NCBI GenBank assembly: GCA_014379595.1
Contig: JACMLM010000008.1
Span: forward strand, 62,001-126,000
Length of the DNA stretch: 64,000 nucleotides
Origin: Anaerolineales bacterium
GTDB lineage: Bacteria; Chloroflexota; Anaerolineae; Anaerolineales; Villigracilaceae
Direction: 5' to 3'
Under the pieces are notes generated by a model. It was not told where the DNA came from and did no database searches. It was given only the letters and a program-made list of their open reading frames with translations. This document shows, one piece after another, positions 33,518 to 41,976 of the stretch. Position 1 is the stretch's first letter. The number at the start of each line of letters is the position of its first letter. The position numbers and the translations under genes were made by a program.

Positions 33518-34036
33518 ATGGATCATTCTGAATGGCTTGAACAATATCTTGAAAAGGTAGCGCAATCTTCAGTTGAAGGGTGCGAGGCCGTAGAATATGT
33601 CCGCTTGAACAAGACAAAAATTGGGATCAAACGCGCCCGTAAAAGCGTGGGGGCATATTGGACGATCAACCGAAAATTTTATTTGAACTCTGTTCACCAC
33701 ACAAAAGAATCAACTTTGCAAAATCCCCGCGCATGGACTTTATTTGTGCATGAGGTACGCCACCTGCAGCAAGGGCCGATAACAGCTCTTTCCATTTACG
33801 GCGAGTTGGATGCGTGGCAATATGAATTTCGTTTGTATCAGAAAATAACTGGCAAGGAATTACATCCTATTTTACAGGAGTTGCTCGCACTCCCTGTCAA
33901 TTTTGACCGCGAGAATTTAAGCTGTGCACGGAAATTAATGATCAGATATGCAGGGAAAGGCTATCGCGCAGACATCCTTCCGCTTTATCCCATCACGAAA
34001 GAAATCCATTATTGGCTTACACGCAAACAAGATTAA
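33518..34036 (+). CDS. HExxH-motif protein, possible zinc metallopeptidase
   Basis: 172 residues from ATG 33518. An in-frame start at 33470 lies inside the terminator. FVHEVRHLQQG gives H78-E79-x2-H82, and YGELDAWQYE about 15 residues later offers a Glu as third ligand, the arrangement of gluzincin-like minimal proteases. There is no signal peptide. The charged C-terminal half is not recognised. It could be a peptidase or a DUF4157-like proteolytically inactive fold. Confidence 0.55.
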   Translation: MDHSEWLEQYLEKVAQSSVEGCEAVEYVRLNKTKIGIKRARKSVGAYWTINRKFYLNSVHHTKESTLQNPRAWTLFVHEVRHLQQGPITALSIYGELDAWQYEFRLYQKITGKELHPILQELLALPVNFDRENLSCARKLMIRYAGKGYRADILPLYPITKEIHYWLTRKQD

Positions 34037-34048
34037 TAGATAAAAATA

Positions 34049-34564
34049 TCAACTACAGTATTCAATAGCAGACAGGAAATTCTTCTCAAATGAATTGACC
34101 GCATCCAGAATAAGCCGCGGCTCATTCCACAAACCATAATACGATTTCACTCTATCTACATCAGACCATTTCAGTTCATGCCAGCCCGGAATATCTCGTT
34201 GACGTTCTTCCAAACGCTTCCGATGAAGGCTTACGTCTGAACATATACATTCGACCACATTCCACTCCCCATCATATTGAATAGTAAGATCACGCCACAT
34301 CTCTCGAATGGATTCTGATGGGGCAACGCTATCTAAAATAACGGATTGATTTAGACTTAGTTGACGCTTCGCTAATGTGGTCAATAACTCGTAACCAGCA
34401 GCACCAAGGGGTTTATCTGGATTACCTTGAATTAATTCACTACGTAATAAAACTGCTTCCAACCAATCCTTTGCAAAAACAGGGATGCCAAGTTCACGCC
34501 CCACTGCTTCTGCAAGTGTGCTTTTTCCCGAACCAGGTAGACCAGAAAAGACGATCAGTTTCAC
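34049..34564 (-). CDS. AAA/P-loop kinase-like protein
   Basis: 171 residues from a GTG start. FSGLPGSGKST (Walker A at 8-15) opens a nucleoside-kinase-like fold, with VILDSVAP and the RRLEERQRD lid-like region. Small ATP-dependent kinases of this kind phosphorylate small molecules or tRNA-related substrates. The target is unknown. It lies 10 bases downstream of the MalY-type gene on the same strand. Confidence 0.65.
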   Translation of the reverse strand: MKLIVFSGLPGSGKSTLAEAVGRELGIPVFAKDWLEAVLLRSELIQGNPDKPLGAAGYELLTTLAKRQLSLNQSVILDSVAPSESIREMWRDLTIQYDGEWNVVECICSDVSLHRKRLEERQRDIPGWHELKWSDVDRVKSYYGLWNEPRLILDAVNSFEKNFLSAIEYCS

Positions 34565-34574
34565 TTCAATCTAG

Positions 34575-35729
34575 TTAAAGAGCTTTCCGCATCCGCTCAA
34601 GCCCTTGCTCAAGAATTTTCCTGGATGTCCCAAAATTCAAGCGGACATGTCCCTCCCCTTCCTTTCCAAATATTTTTCCTTCGCTCACAGCAACCTTGGC
34701 ATTCTTTAGGAAGAATTCAAACGGTGAGCCGTCTATTGCGGTTTGTGTGAAATCAAGCCAGCCCAAATAAGTGGCATCAGGGATGGTCATTTTGACATCT
34801 GGCATATACCTCGTAACATACTCTGCGAGAAAATTTCGATTGCCCGTGAGATATGTACGCAAGTCTTTCAACCATCCGTCACATTGACCGCTGAATGCGA
34901 TATGCGATGCAAACAATCCCATACTGCTGACATGCAGCCGCAAACGAGAAACTTCTTTCTGATATCGTTGGCGTAATTCGTTGTCAGGGATGATCGCAAA
35001 TCCACAAAACAAACCTGGCACATTGAAAGTCTTCGACGGCGCGATCAAAGTAATTGTATTCTTCGCAATTTCAGGGGATAACTTCGCCATCGGAGTAAAT
35101 TTATTTCCATCAAGCAGTAACTCCGAATGGATTTCATCTGAAACGATCAAGACCTTGCTCTTGATACAAATCTCTGCCATTCGTATTAGATCTTTGCGCG
35201 AAAAAATTATCCCCAGCGGATTATGCGGATTACACAATAAAAATATCCCTGCCTTCTTAACCTGCTTTTCAAAAATATCCCAGTCAATTTCATAACTCAA
35301 GATATTTCCATCTACGTGTTTTACAAGCGGCGCATCAAGCTGTGGAATGCCAACATTATTTTTAACTTCGTGAAATTCATTGTAAACAGGCGTTTGAAAA
35401 AGCACACCTTTCTTTGGCGTACAAGCAATCCGCGCCGCAACACTGAAACCACTGACGATCCCTGTTACAGCTTCAACGGCCTCAGGCTTCACTTTCCAAC
35501 CATATAAATAGTCCATGCGGGCGGCAACAGTTTCTTTCAAAACAGAGGATGGTAATTCATAACCCAACACACCTTGATCAACAGCCTTTCGTAATTCATT
35601 CAAGATCGGCTTGGGCGCAGGAAAATCCATATCTGCCACCCACATAGGCAGCACATCTTTTGGATACCATGTCCACTTATTCAATTTATTAGGGCTGCGA
35701 CGATTCGGGACATTATCAAAGTTTGTCAT
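34575..35729 (-). CDS. PLP-dependent cystathionine beta-lyase / MalY-PatB-type aminotransferase
   Basis: 384 residues from ATG 35729, which follows the upstream stop by 7 bases. A longer frame would overlap that gene. WVADMDFPAP, NPHNPLGIIFSRKDL, VSDEIHSELLL and the PLP lysine in APSKTFNVPGL are the fold-type I motifs of the PatB/MalY subgroup. It splits cystathionine or cysteine S-conjugates, giving a thiol, pyruvate and ammonia. It is in a three-gene run on the minus strand (O-methyltransferase, this gene, P-loop kinase). Confidence 0.82.
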   Translation of the reverse strand: MTNFDNVPNRRSPNKLNKWTWYPKDVLPMWVADMDFPAPKPILNELRKAVDQGVLGYELPSSVLKETVAARMDYLYGWKVKPEAVEAVTGIVSGFSVAARIACTPKKGVLFQTPVYNEFHEVKNNVGIPQLDAPLVKHVDGNILSYEIDWDIFEKQVKKAGIFLLCNPHNPLGIIFSRKDLIRMAEICIKSKVLIVSDEIHSELLLDGNKFTPMAKLSPEIAKNTITLIAPSKTFNVPGLFCGFAIIPDNELRQRYQKEVSRLRLHVSSMGLFASHIAFSGQCDGWLKDLRTYLTGNRNFLAEYVTRYMPDVKMTIPDATYLGWLDFTQTAIDGSPFEFFLKNAKVAVSEGKIFGKEGEGHVRLNFGTSRKILEQGLERMRKAL

Positions 35730-35736
35730 AAGGTCT

Positions 35737-36375
35737 CTATTTTTTATATGCAACGATCATGCCATCACGCGCAGGCACCAGAGAAACGATCCAATCCGAG
35801 TCGCTGGTAATGCGACGCGTAAAGTCGCGCACGCCTTCGGTTGCAGGTGTAACATCCTTCTTATCAAAGATACGTCCGCTCCACAACATGTTATCAATGA
35901 TCAATATTCCACCACTTCGTAATTTTTCCTTGATGATATCCAAAGAAGCAGGATACGCCTGTTTATCAATATCATTGAAAATGATGTCAAACGGACCGTC
36001 AGTTTGACTTAGAGTCTCCACCGCCTCAGCATTATGATATTTGACCAGGCCATCGAAACCCAACTTGGACAGATGGATGCTTGCGCTCTTTGACAGTTCC
36101 TCATCCCAAACTGTGTGATGAACGATTGCTCCCCCATTTTCTTTCAACGCTTTTGCAAACCATGCAGTTGAATATCCATATCCAGAACCTAATTCAAATA
36201 TGGATTTTGCGTTTATCATGCGCGCCAGTTGATAACAGTAATATCCGCAGGCGGGACCGATAATTGGAAAATTATTTTTTTCCGCGTGTGCTTCCATCTC
36301 CTGCATTTCTTTCTCACGCGGCGGGACGAGAGATGCAAGATAATCTTGTACAGCGGGATAGGTTAATTCACTCAT
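35737..36375 (-). CDS. SAM-dependent O-methyltransferase (family 3, catechol-type)
   Basis: 212 residues from ATG 36375, chosen for GGAGG 5 bases upstream. SAM-binding IFELGSGYGYSTAWFA, then DIIFNDIDKQAYP (metal-binding Asp) and GGILIIDNMLWSG are the motifs of cation-dependent O-methyltransferases. It is the first gene of a run of three. Confidence 0.82.
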   Translation of the reverse strand: MSELTYPAVQDYLASLVPPREKEMQEMEAHAEKNNFPIIGPACGYYCYQLARMINAKSIFELGSGYGYSTAWFAKALKENGGAIVHHTVWDEELSKSASIHLSKLGFDGLVKYHNAEAVETLSQTDGPFDIIFNDIDKQAYPASLDIIKEKLRSGGILIIDNMLWSGRIFDKKDVTPATEGVRDFTRRITSDSDWIVSLVPARDGMIVAYKK

Positions 36376-36515
36376 TGTGGCCTCCAAAGAATTTTAGTAA
36401 AAGTCAGACGTGTAACATCTACTTGCTATTGAATTTTACTACCCAACAGCATTGACTTTATAGAACAATTATTCTAAAATCGAGATGTATCGTTTTCACT
36501 TAACAAGGAGCAGAT

Positions 36516-36953
36516 ATGAAATTCACACTCGAACTCCCCATTCGCAAACCACGCGCTGAAGTATGGAAAGCTTTTGATAACGTGGAAAATATGAAAAAGT
36601 GGCAGCCTACACTCATCAAATTCGAGAATGTGAGCGGTACACCCGGTCAGCCTGGCGCAGTTTCAAATCTCATTTATGCTGAAGGCAAACGTGAATTCGT
36701 GCTGGTTGAAAAGATCACCTATCGCGCCGAACCTGATCAGTTTGACGGCGTTTACGAAAATGATTTTGCAGACAATGTAATAAAAAACTTTTTCATTGCA
36801 ACCAGTGAAAATGAAACGCTTTGGAAGATGGAAAATGAATTTAAATTCAAAACATTTATAATGAAAATCATGGGGCCGTTGATGAAAAAGAATTTCGTCA
36901 TTCGCACCGAAAAAGATATGGCACGATTCAAAGAATTGGTTGAAAGCCTATAG
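36516..36953 (+). CDS. SRPBCC (START-like) ligand-binding protein
   Basis: 145 residues. It starts FTLELPIRKPRAEVWKAFDNVENMKKWQP, the helix-grip opening of the polyketide-cyclase/SRPBCC fold. The family binds hydrophobic ligands in a deep cavity. AAGGAG precedes the ATG. It is followed by a DinB gene and then by a second SRPBCC gene at 37495. Confidence 0.7.
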   Translation: MKFTLELPIRKPRAEVWKAFDNVENMKKWQPTLIKFENVSGTPGQPGAVSNLIYAEGKREFVLVEKITYRAEPDQFDGVYENDFADNVIKNFFIATSENETLWKMENEFKFKTFIMKIMGPLMKKNFVIRTEKDMARFKELVESL

Positions 36954-36976
36954 ACCTATAGAGAAGGGAATAAACC

Positions 36977-37465
36977 ATGTTATCTGAACAAGCCCAAAAT
37001 TTAGTTGAAAAATACCAGTTTCTCAATATGGTGATCCATGGCAATGTAGAAGGCATCACGCATGAAGAAAGCCTAATGCAGCTGCCATTCGACACAAATT
37101 GCATGAACTGGGTGATGGGGCACATCGTCACCAATCGCAGTCATGTGCTGGAAGCCGTAAATGCAGCTCATATATGGCGGGATGATGTCCGTAATTTGTA
37201 TCATACGGGCACAGCACCGATCAAACCAGAAAGTACTGCTCTACAATTTGAGAAGCTTCTGGCCTATCTCGATGAAAGCGTGGAATTGCTCAAAGCGGCA
37301 CTGGAAAATGTCAGTGCTGAGCGGCTGGCAGAAAACTTTACCAATTATCGGGGCGAAAAGACGCGCGAAGCACATCTACTTGGATTTCACTGGCATGAGA
37401 CATATCACATTGGACAATTGGAAATATTCAAAGATATGGCATTGGCAGGCAGAGCATCGAAGTAA
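36977..37465 (+). CDS. DinB/YfiT-like protein, paralogue
   Basis: 162 residues with metal-site histidines H49, H140 and H144 (FHWHETYH). The block GITHEESLMQLPFDTNCMNWVMGH is nearly the same as in the protein at 3655. The two genes lie 33 kb apart in different neighbourhoods, so this is an old duplication. Reaction unknown. Confidence 0.75.
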   Translation: MLSEQAQNLVEKYQFLNMVIHGNVEGITHEESLMQLPFDTNCMNWVMGHIVTNRSHVLEAVNAAHIWRDDVRNLYHTGTAPIKPESTALQFEKLLAYLDESVELLKAALENVSAERLAENFTNYRGEKTREAHLLGFHWHETYHIGQLEIFKDMALAGRASK

Positions 37466-37482
37466 GATCATAATTTAAACAG

Positions 37483-37488
37483 TATAAT
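37483..37488 (+). promoter_or_regulatory. -10 element of the second SRPBCC gene (leaderless type)
   Basis: TATAAT, 6 bases before ATG 37495. Confidence 0.5.
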
Positions 37489-37494
37489 CGCCGC

Positions 37495-37935
37495 ATGAAA
37501 CAAGGAACTTTCGAAAAGCAGATTTTTATCCAATCTGATGTTGCGACAGTTGTTGGAGTGGTAGCGAATTACAATCAACATCACAAAATTCACCCGCTGA
37601 TCGAGAAAGTGGAGCAAGCAAAGGATGCTCCTGCGGGTATACAGCGTTTTTTCATCACGGATCGGCTGCAATGGGGGCCATTCAAATTCAAGATAAAATA
37701 TCGTGCTGATATTATTTCTGTCACGGAAGATACCGTCCACACCGAAGCATATCAATCTCCAAACACATTCGTCGAAAATATAACAAAGGTCACGCCAACA
37801 CAAAACGGTGTGACCTTGCATGAAACCATCACGCTCAAAGCGCCTGATCTTTTGTTCAGTTATGCATTTGGGCAGGCGCAAATTGCCCATGAGGAAATGC
37901 TCAAACGGATAAAGAATTTCGTGGAAACGCTTTAA
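37495..37935 (+). CDS. SRPBCC (START-like) ligand-binding protein
   Basis: 146 residues, with QSDVATVVGVVANYNQHHKIHPLIEKVE at the start and a beta-rich middle, ending in an amphipathic helix. It is only distantly similar to the protein at 36516. A TATAAT 6 bases before the ATG and no Shine-Dalgarno suggest its own transcription start despite being 29 bases from the DinB stop. Ligand unknown. Confidence 0.62.
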   Translation: MKQGTFEKQIFIQSDVATVVGVVANYNQHHKIHPLIEKVEQAKDAPAGIQRFFITDRLQWGPFKFKIKYRADIISVTEDTVHTEAYQSPNTFVENITKVTPTQNGVTLHETITLKAPDLLFSYAFGQAQIAHEEMLKRIKNFVETL

Positions 37936-37966
37936 ACCAGAATGGCGATTGGTGATAGAATAATTG

Positions 37967-37988
37967 AAAAAGCCCTAACGGGCTTTTT
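37967..37988 (+). terminator. Rho-independent terminator
   Basis: AAAAAGCCC (37967-37975), loop TAAC, GGGCTTTTT (37980-37988). Confidence 0.88.
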
Positions 37989-38024
37989 CAATGTAAGCAA
38001 AAAGCAAGGATAACTCACTCGTAC

Positions 38025-39209
38025 ATGAAATATAACTTTCACCTTTTCTGGCGCACTTTCTACCGCTCATTCTTCGGCGCAAAGAACACTCCTGCCCGCC
38101 TCACTCGAAAACGCTTTCTCTTTCTTCTGCTCTTCTACACAGTCTGGCCTGTCGGTGGACTCGTGCACTGGTTTTGTTTTTGGCTGGACGACATCCTCTT
38201 CCCCGCCTACAAAAACCATCCCATTGAAAAGCCCTTATTTATTCTCGGCAATCTGCGCAGCGGCTCAACATTTTTGCATCGCCTGCTTTCACGCGATACA
38301 GAAACCTTCACCAGTTTAACCACCTGGGATATTTACCTAACCCCTTCCGTCACGCAAAAGAAGATCACACAGTTCTTCGCGCGGCTTGATACAAAATATT
38401 TCAATAATACTTTTCATCGCCTGCTCCACAAATTTGACCGTGCCACGCTCGGCAAATTAAAGATCCATCCCATTTCTTTCTTCCAACCCGAAGAGGACGA
38501 AAATATCCACCTGCATATTTGGGATGGTTTCTTCGTCACATTCCTCTTCCCTTTCATGGACGAGATGCCGAACTATCTGCACTTCGATGAAGCTCTCAGC
38601 CCTGAACATAAAAAACGCATCATGACTTTCTACAAATCCATGATACAGCGTCACATGTATGCTACGGGTAAAAAATATTTCGTGGCGAAGAATCCAGCTT
38701 TCAGCGCAAAGATCGAAACGCTCGTAGATTTCTTCCCAGAGGCACGCATTATTTATCTTGCACGCAATCCGCTGGATATGCTCCCCTCAACTATTTCATG
38801 GATCAACTATGCGCGCCGTCAATTCACTGACCCTGAACCTGGATATTTGTATCTGGACGAGATCGTAGACATGACCAAACACTGGTATGAACATCCTCTT
38901 ACATATTTGGATGCGCATCCATCTCCCCGACACCTGATCATGAAATACGATGACTTGGTTCAGCGCCCGGAGGCAGTGATCCGCGCGTTCTATGAACAAT
39001 TTGGCTATCCTGATAAGCCCGGTCTGCCCGTTATCATTGACCGTGCCGTAAAAGAGACGCTCGCCCACCATAGTGAACACATTTACTCTTACGAAGAAAT
39101 GGGATTCACCCGCGAACAGATATTGGAAATGTATCCCGATGTTTTCAAACGCTTTAATTTTGAAACGCGTGAGGTTGAAGTAGTTCCGAGTGTCAAGCTG
39201 GAAAGATAA
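38025..39209 (+). CDS. Sulfotransferase family protein, membrane-associated
   Basis: 394 residues. A hydrophobic stretch near 30-60 suggests a membrane anchor. FILGNLRSGSTFLHRLLSRD is the 5'-phosphosulfate loop, and RIIYLARNPLDMLPSTISW the 3'-phosphate motif, of PAPS-dependent sulfotransferases. PRHLIMKYDDLVQRP follows. It likely sulfates a lipid or polysaccharide. It is transcribed alone: an intrinsic terminator lies on each side (37967 and 39232). Confidence 0.72.
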   Translation: MKYNFHLFWRTFYRSFFGAKNTPARLTRKRFLFLLLFYTVWPVGGLVHWFCFWLDDILFPAYKNHPIEKPLFILGNLRSGSTFLHRLLSRDTETFTSLTTWDIYLTPSVTQKKITQFFARLDTKYFNNTFHRLLHKFDRATLGKLKIHPISFFQPEEDENIHLHIWDGFFVTFLFPFMDEMPNYLHFDEALSPEHKKRIMTFYKSMIQRHMYATGKKYFVAKNPAFSAKIETLVDFFPEARIIYLARNPLDMLPSTISWINYARRQFTDPEPGYLYLDEIVDMTKHWYEHPLTYLDAHPSPRHLIMKYDDLVQRPEAVIRAFYEQFGYPDKPGLPVIIDRAVKETLAHHSEHIYSYEEMGFTREQILEMYPDVFKRFNFETREVEVVPSVKLER

Positions 39210-39231
39210 AAAAATATAAAACCAGAAAATA

Positions 39232-39261
39232 AAAATGCCCAGAATTTCTTCTGGGCATTTT
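39232..39261. terminator. Bidirectional terminator between the sulfotransferase and lgt
   Basis: AAAATGCCCAGAA (39232-39244) pairs with TTCTGGGCATTTT (39249-39261). A-rich before and T-rich after, so it can work on both strands. Confidence 0.85.
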
Positions 39262-39263
39262 GT

Positions 39264-40355
39264 TTACTTCTTCGTTGTCTTTGGCTTTGTAGTTTTCGAT
39301 GTTGTCGTTTTTTGTTTAGTTGTTTTTGATTTGGTCGTTTTAGGCTTTACAGCAATCTTCTTCGTAGGCGCCGCTTTCTTTGTCACTGACTTTGACCCTG
39401 CGCTGGTAAGCACAGCATTGGCCGATTTTTTACTTGTCACTTCCTCGTTCATCTCATCAAGTGTAGCAGGTGTTAGCGCACGAGTACGAGTCTTCTTCTC
39501 CACCGGCTTGATGTGATATTCCTCCTCCCAGCCTTCTGCAGCAGCAAGCTGTAATTTGCCATAACGGACAAGCAGCATCACAACGCCTACAACTGCCATT
39601 AGAACTGAAACCAGCATTGTATAGCTGACAAATGAATCACCAATGCGCGGCTGGTCTGGGCGGAAGAATTCAATGAAAGTGCGCGCCACTCCTGCAAAGA
39701 CTAACCATAGTGAAAAGATAGCACCGGGCTTCATCTTATCTTTGTATTGGCGTGAAATCCATATGAGCAATAAGGCCAGTAAAATATTGAGAATCATTTC
39801 ATAAGCAAATGTTGGGTGAAAACGGGTAGCCTCACTTAAATCTGCGAACTGTGGAAGGCGGTGTTGAGCATCAATTGGAATGCCCCATGGAAGTTTTGTC
39901 GGCTGGCCGTACAGTTCTTGATTAACGAAGTTCGCCGGCCGTGCTAATGCCTGACCAATAAATATGGCAGGTGCAATGGCATCAAGAAAGAGCCAAATAT
40001 CCATTCCATTTTGTTTGAGGAAAAAGTATAAAGCAATGGCTCCAAATAGCAGGCCGCCGAAGAAATGTAATCCCCCTTCGGGGATGTTGATGATGTTTAT
40101 AGGGTTATCAATGTAATATCTGCTGCCACCGAGAATATTATTAACGACATACCATAAACGCGCACCAATAATCCCAGCTGGCAGAACCCATATTAGTGCA
40201 TCCCAAATACTCTCCCCGTTTTCACCGCGACGTTTGATCTCACGCTCTGCAATCAGAGCGCCTACCACTGCACCTAACATTACCAACACACCATACCAAC
40301 GCAAAATAATGGGGATGCTGAATAACTTGAACGAAAAAATTACTGGATCTATCAT
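39264..40355 (-). CDS. lgt: Prolipoprotein diacylglyceryl transferase with basic tail
   Basis: 363 residues. Seven membrane helices and the motifs GARLWYVV, GGLHFFGGLLFG, ALARPANFVNQELYG (conserved Arg and Asn) and HPTFAYE identify Lgt, which adds a diacylglyceryl group to the lipobox Cys of prelipoproteins. This fits the many lipoproteins in the window. It is longer than usual Lgt (about 270-300): from about 280 on the tail is charged and ends in a Lys/Thr-rich repeat (KTTKSKTTKQKTT type), a low-complexity cytoplasmic extension. Confidence 0.92.
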   Translation of the reverse strand: MIDPVIFSFKLFSIPIILRWYGVLVMLGAVVGALIAEREIKRRGENGESIWDALIWVLPAGIIGARLWYVVNNILGGSRYYIDNPINIINIPEGGLHFFGGLLFGAIALYFFLKQNGMDIWLFLDAIAPAIFIGQALARPANFVNQELYGQPTKLPWGIPIDAQHRLPQFADLSEATRFHPTFAYEMILNILLALLLIWISRQYKDKMKPGAIFSLWLVFAGVARTFIEFFRPDQPRIGDSFVSYTMLVSVLMAVVGVVMLLVRYGKLQLAAAEGWEEEYHIKPVEKKTRTRALTPATLDEMNEEVTSKKSANAVLTSAGSKSVTKKAAPTKKIAVKPKTTKSKTTKQKTTTSKTTKPKTTKK

Positions 40356-40460
40356 TGATTACCTCTGAGTTTAAGTTTTGCGAATTATATCATCCAAATA
40401 TTTGAAAGATTTCAACAGCAAAAGAGAAAAACTCATATTGCATCATACGCGCGAGAGTGC

Positions 40461-40466
40461 TATAAT
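40461..40466 (+). promoter_or_regulatory. -10 element of rho
   Basis: TATAAT in the 311-base gap before rho, with TTGCAT 17 bases upstream (40438-40443) as a poor -35. Transcripts would have a leader of about 195 bases. Confidence 0.55.
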
Positions 40467-40596
40467 ATCGCTACTTCCCCAGAATTTTGATAAAGCACAT
40501 CTATAAACCGCAGCACCAACAATACCGCGTGCGGAAAATGTAACGAGAACCTTGACCGAAATCCCTGATTCAACAACAACTTCCTAAGGAAATTCA

Positions 40597-40626
40597 CCAG
40601 CCCGCTAAAACAGTTGCTGGTTTTTT
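40597..40626 (+). terminator. Attenuator-like terminator in the rho leader
   Basis: CCAGC (40597-40601) pairs with GCTGG (40616-40620), then TTTTTT. It lies 41 bases before the rho ATG, inside the leader. The rest of the 311-base gap between lgt and rho shows no gene. Confidence 0.65.
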
Positions 40627-40666
40627 CGCATTATCCCATTCCAAAGTCCCTCAGAGAAACTCACAC

Positions 40667-41944
40667 ATGAAAATACTTGAACTAGAAAATGAGCCGCTGT
40701 CAAAGCTGCGCGGCATGGCAAAAACCCTCAATATTCCTAATTTCAACCGCTTGAAAAAGGAATCGCTCGCGATGATGATCCGCGAGGCCGAGGCGCAAAA
40801 GGAGGGTATTGAACTACGCGGCGGTATTCTCGAGATCATGAGCGAAGGCATAGGCTTTCTGCGGGCCACCAATTATCGCATTAGCGACCAGGATGTTTAT
40901 GTATCACAAGCCCAGCTAAGAAAATACGACTTACGCGCAGGTGATCTGGTTATTGGGCAGGTCCGCCCGCCGCGCGAAAGTGAAAGACATTTCGGGTTGC
41001 TCAAAGTAGAATCAATTAATGGATTGGAACCAGAAACAGGCGGACGTAGAGTTATCTTTGAAAATCTAACTCCCATTTTCCCAGAAGTACGTTTTGACCT
41101 TGAAATCGAACATGACACGTTAGCTCCTCGTCTCATAAACTTGATCGCTCCCATAGGCAGAGGCCAGCGCGGATTAATAGTTTCACCTCCCAAGGCGGGT
41201 AAGACCACGATCCTCAAGCAAATTGCGAACTCTATTTCAACTAAATATCCAGATGTACATCTTATTATTGCTCTTATTGGTGAACGTCCTGAAGAAGTAA
41301 CTGATATGGATCGCTCTGTAGATGCGGAAGTGGTTGCATCCACTTTTGATGAACCAGTTACCGCCCACGTCCGTACGGCTGAACTCGCTCTCGAGCGTGC
41401 AAAACGTCTCGTTGAGATCGGCCGCCATGTGGTCATATTAATGGACTCGATCACACGCCTTGCCCGCGCCTATAACCTCGTCGTTAATCCATCTGGGCGC
41501 ACCCTCTCCGGTGGTATGGATCCATCTGCGCTTTACCCGCCCAAGCGCTTCTTCGGTGCGGCTCGTAACGTGGAAGATGGCGGATCATTGACCATTATCG
41601 CCACCTGCCTCGTGGACACCGGTTCCCGCCTTGATGATGTTGTGTATGAAGAATTCAAAGGCACCGGCAATATGGAATTAATCCTCTCCCGCAAACTACA
41701 GGAACGCCGCATCTTCCCCGCAGTGGATATCGAACGCTCGTCCACCCGCCGCGAAGACCTGCTCCTCGGACCTGATCTTCTCCAGCGTGTCTGGTTGATG
41801 CGCCGTATGTTCATTCAAATGATCTCACCTCCTCCACAAGGTGCAGGTATGGATCATTCCGTAGCCACTGAAGCCATCATCACCCGCATGGAACGTGCGA
41901 AAAATAATATTGAATTCTTAGAGAATCTTACAAAAGACGCGTAA
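40667..41944 (+). CDS. rho: Transcription termination factor Rho
   Basis: 425 residues. The N-terminal helical part (LELENEPLSKLRGMAKTLNI) and cold-shock-like RNA-binding domain (GILEIMSEGIGFLRATNY ... DVYVSQAQLRKYDLRAGD) precede the ATPase core: Walker A SPPKAGKTT around 172-180, the Q-loop region, and the R-loop YPPKRFFGAARNVEDGGSLT. All conserved. It lacks the long acidic insertion seen in some phyla. It has its own promoter and a leader with a terminator. Confidence 0.96.
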   Translation: MKILELENEPLSKLRGMAKTLNIPNFNRLKKESLAMMIREAEAQKEGIELRGGILEIMSEGIGFLRATNYRISDQDVYVSQAQLRKYDLRAGDLVIGQVRPPRESERHFGLLKVESINGLEPETGGRRVIFENLTPIFPEVRFDLEIEHDTLAPRLINLIAPIGRGQRGLIVSPPKAGKTTILKQIANSISTKYPDVHLIIALIGERPEEVTDMDRSVDAEVVASTFDEPVTAHVRTAELALERAKRLVEIGRHVVILMDSITRLARAYNLVVNPSGRTLSGGMDPSALYPPKRFFGAARNVEDGGSLTIIATCLVDTGSRLDDVVYEEFKGTGNMELILSRKLQERRIFPAVDIERSSTRREDLLLGPDLLQRVWLMRRMFIQMISPPPQGAGMDHSVATEAIITRMERAKNNIEFLENLTKDA

Positions 41945-41964
41945 CGCGAATTGTCAACTTGTGC

Positions 41965-41970
41965 CATAAT
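41965..41970 (+). promoter_or_regulatory. -10-like element of the M23 peptidase gene (leaderless type)
   Basis: CATAAT, 6 bases before ATG 41977. Confidence 0.35.
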
Positions 41971-41976
41971 TAAAGA

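Noticed and set aside
33269-33565. 98-residue minus-strand frame over the candidate RNA
   Set aside because: No ribosome site, unlike any protein, and it runs across the terminator and the next gene's start.
39235-39516. 93-residue plus-strand frame opposite the lgt tail
   Set aside because: Its Val/Phe-rich sequence is the mirror of the Lys/Thr codon repeat.
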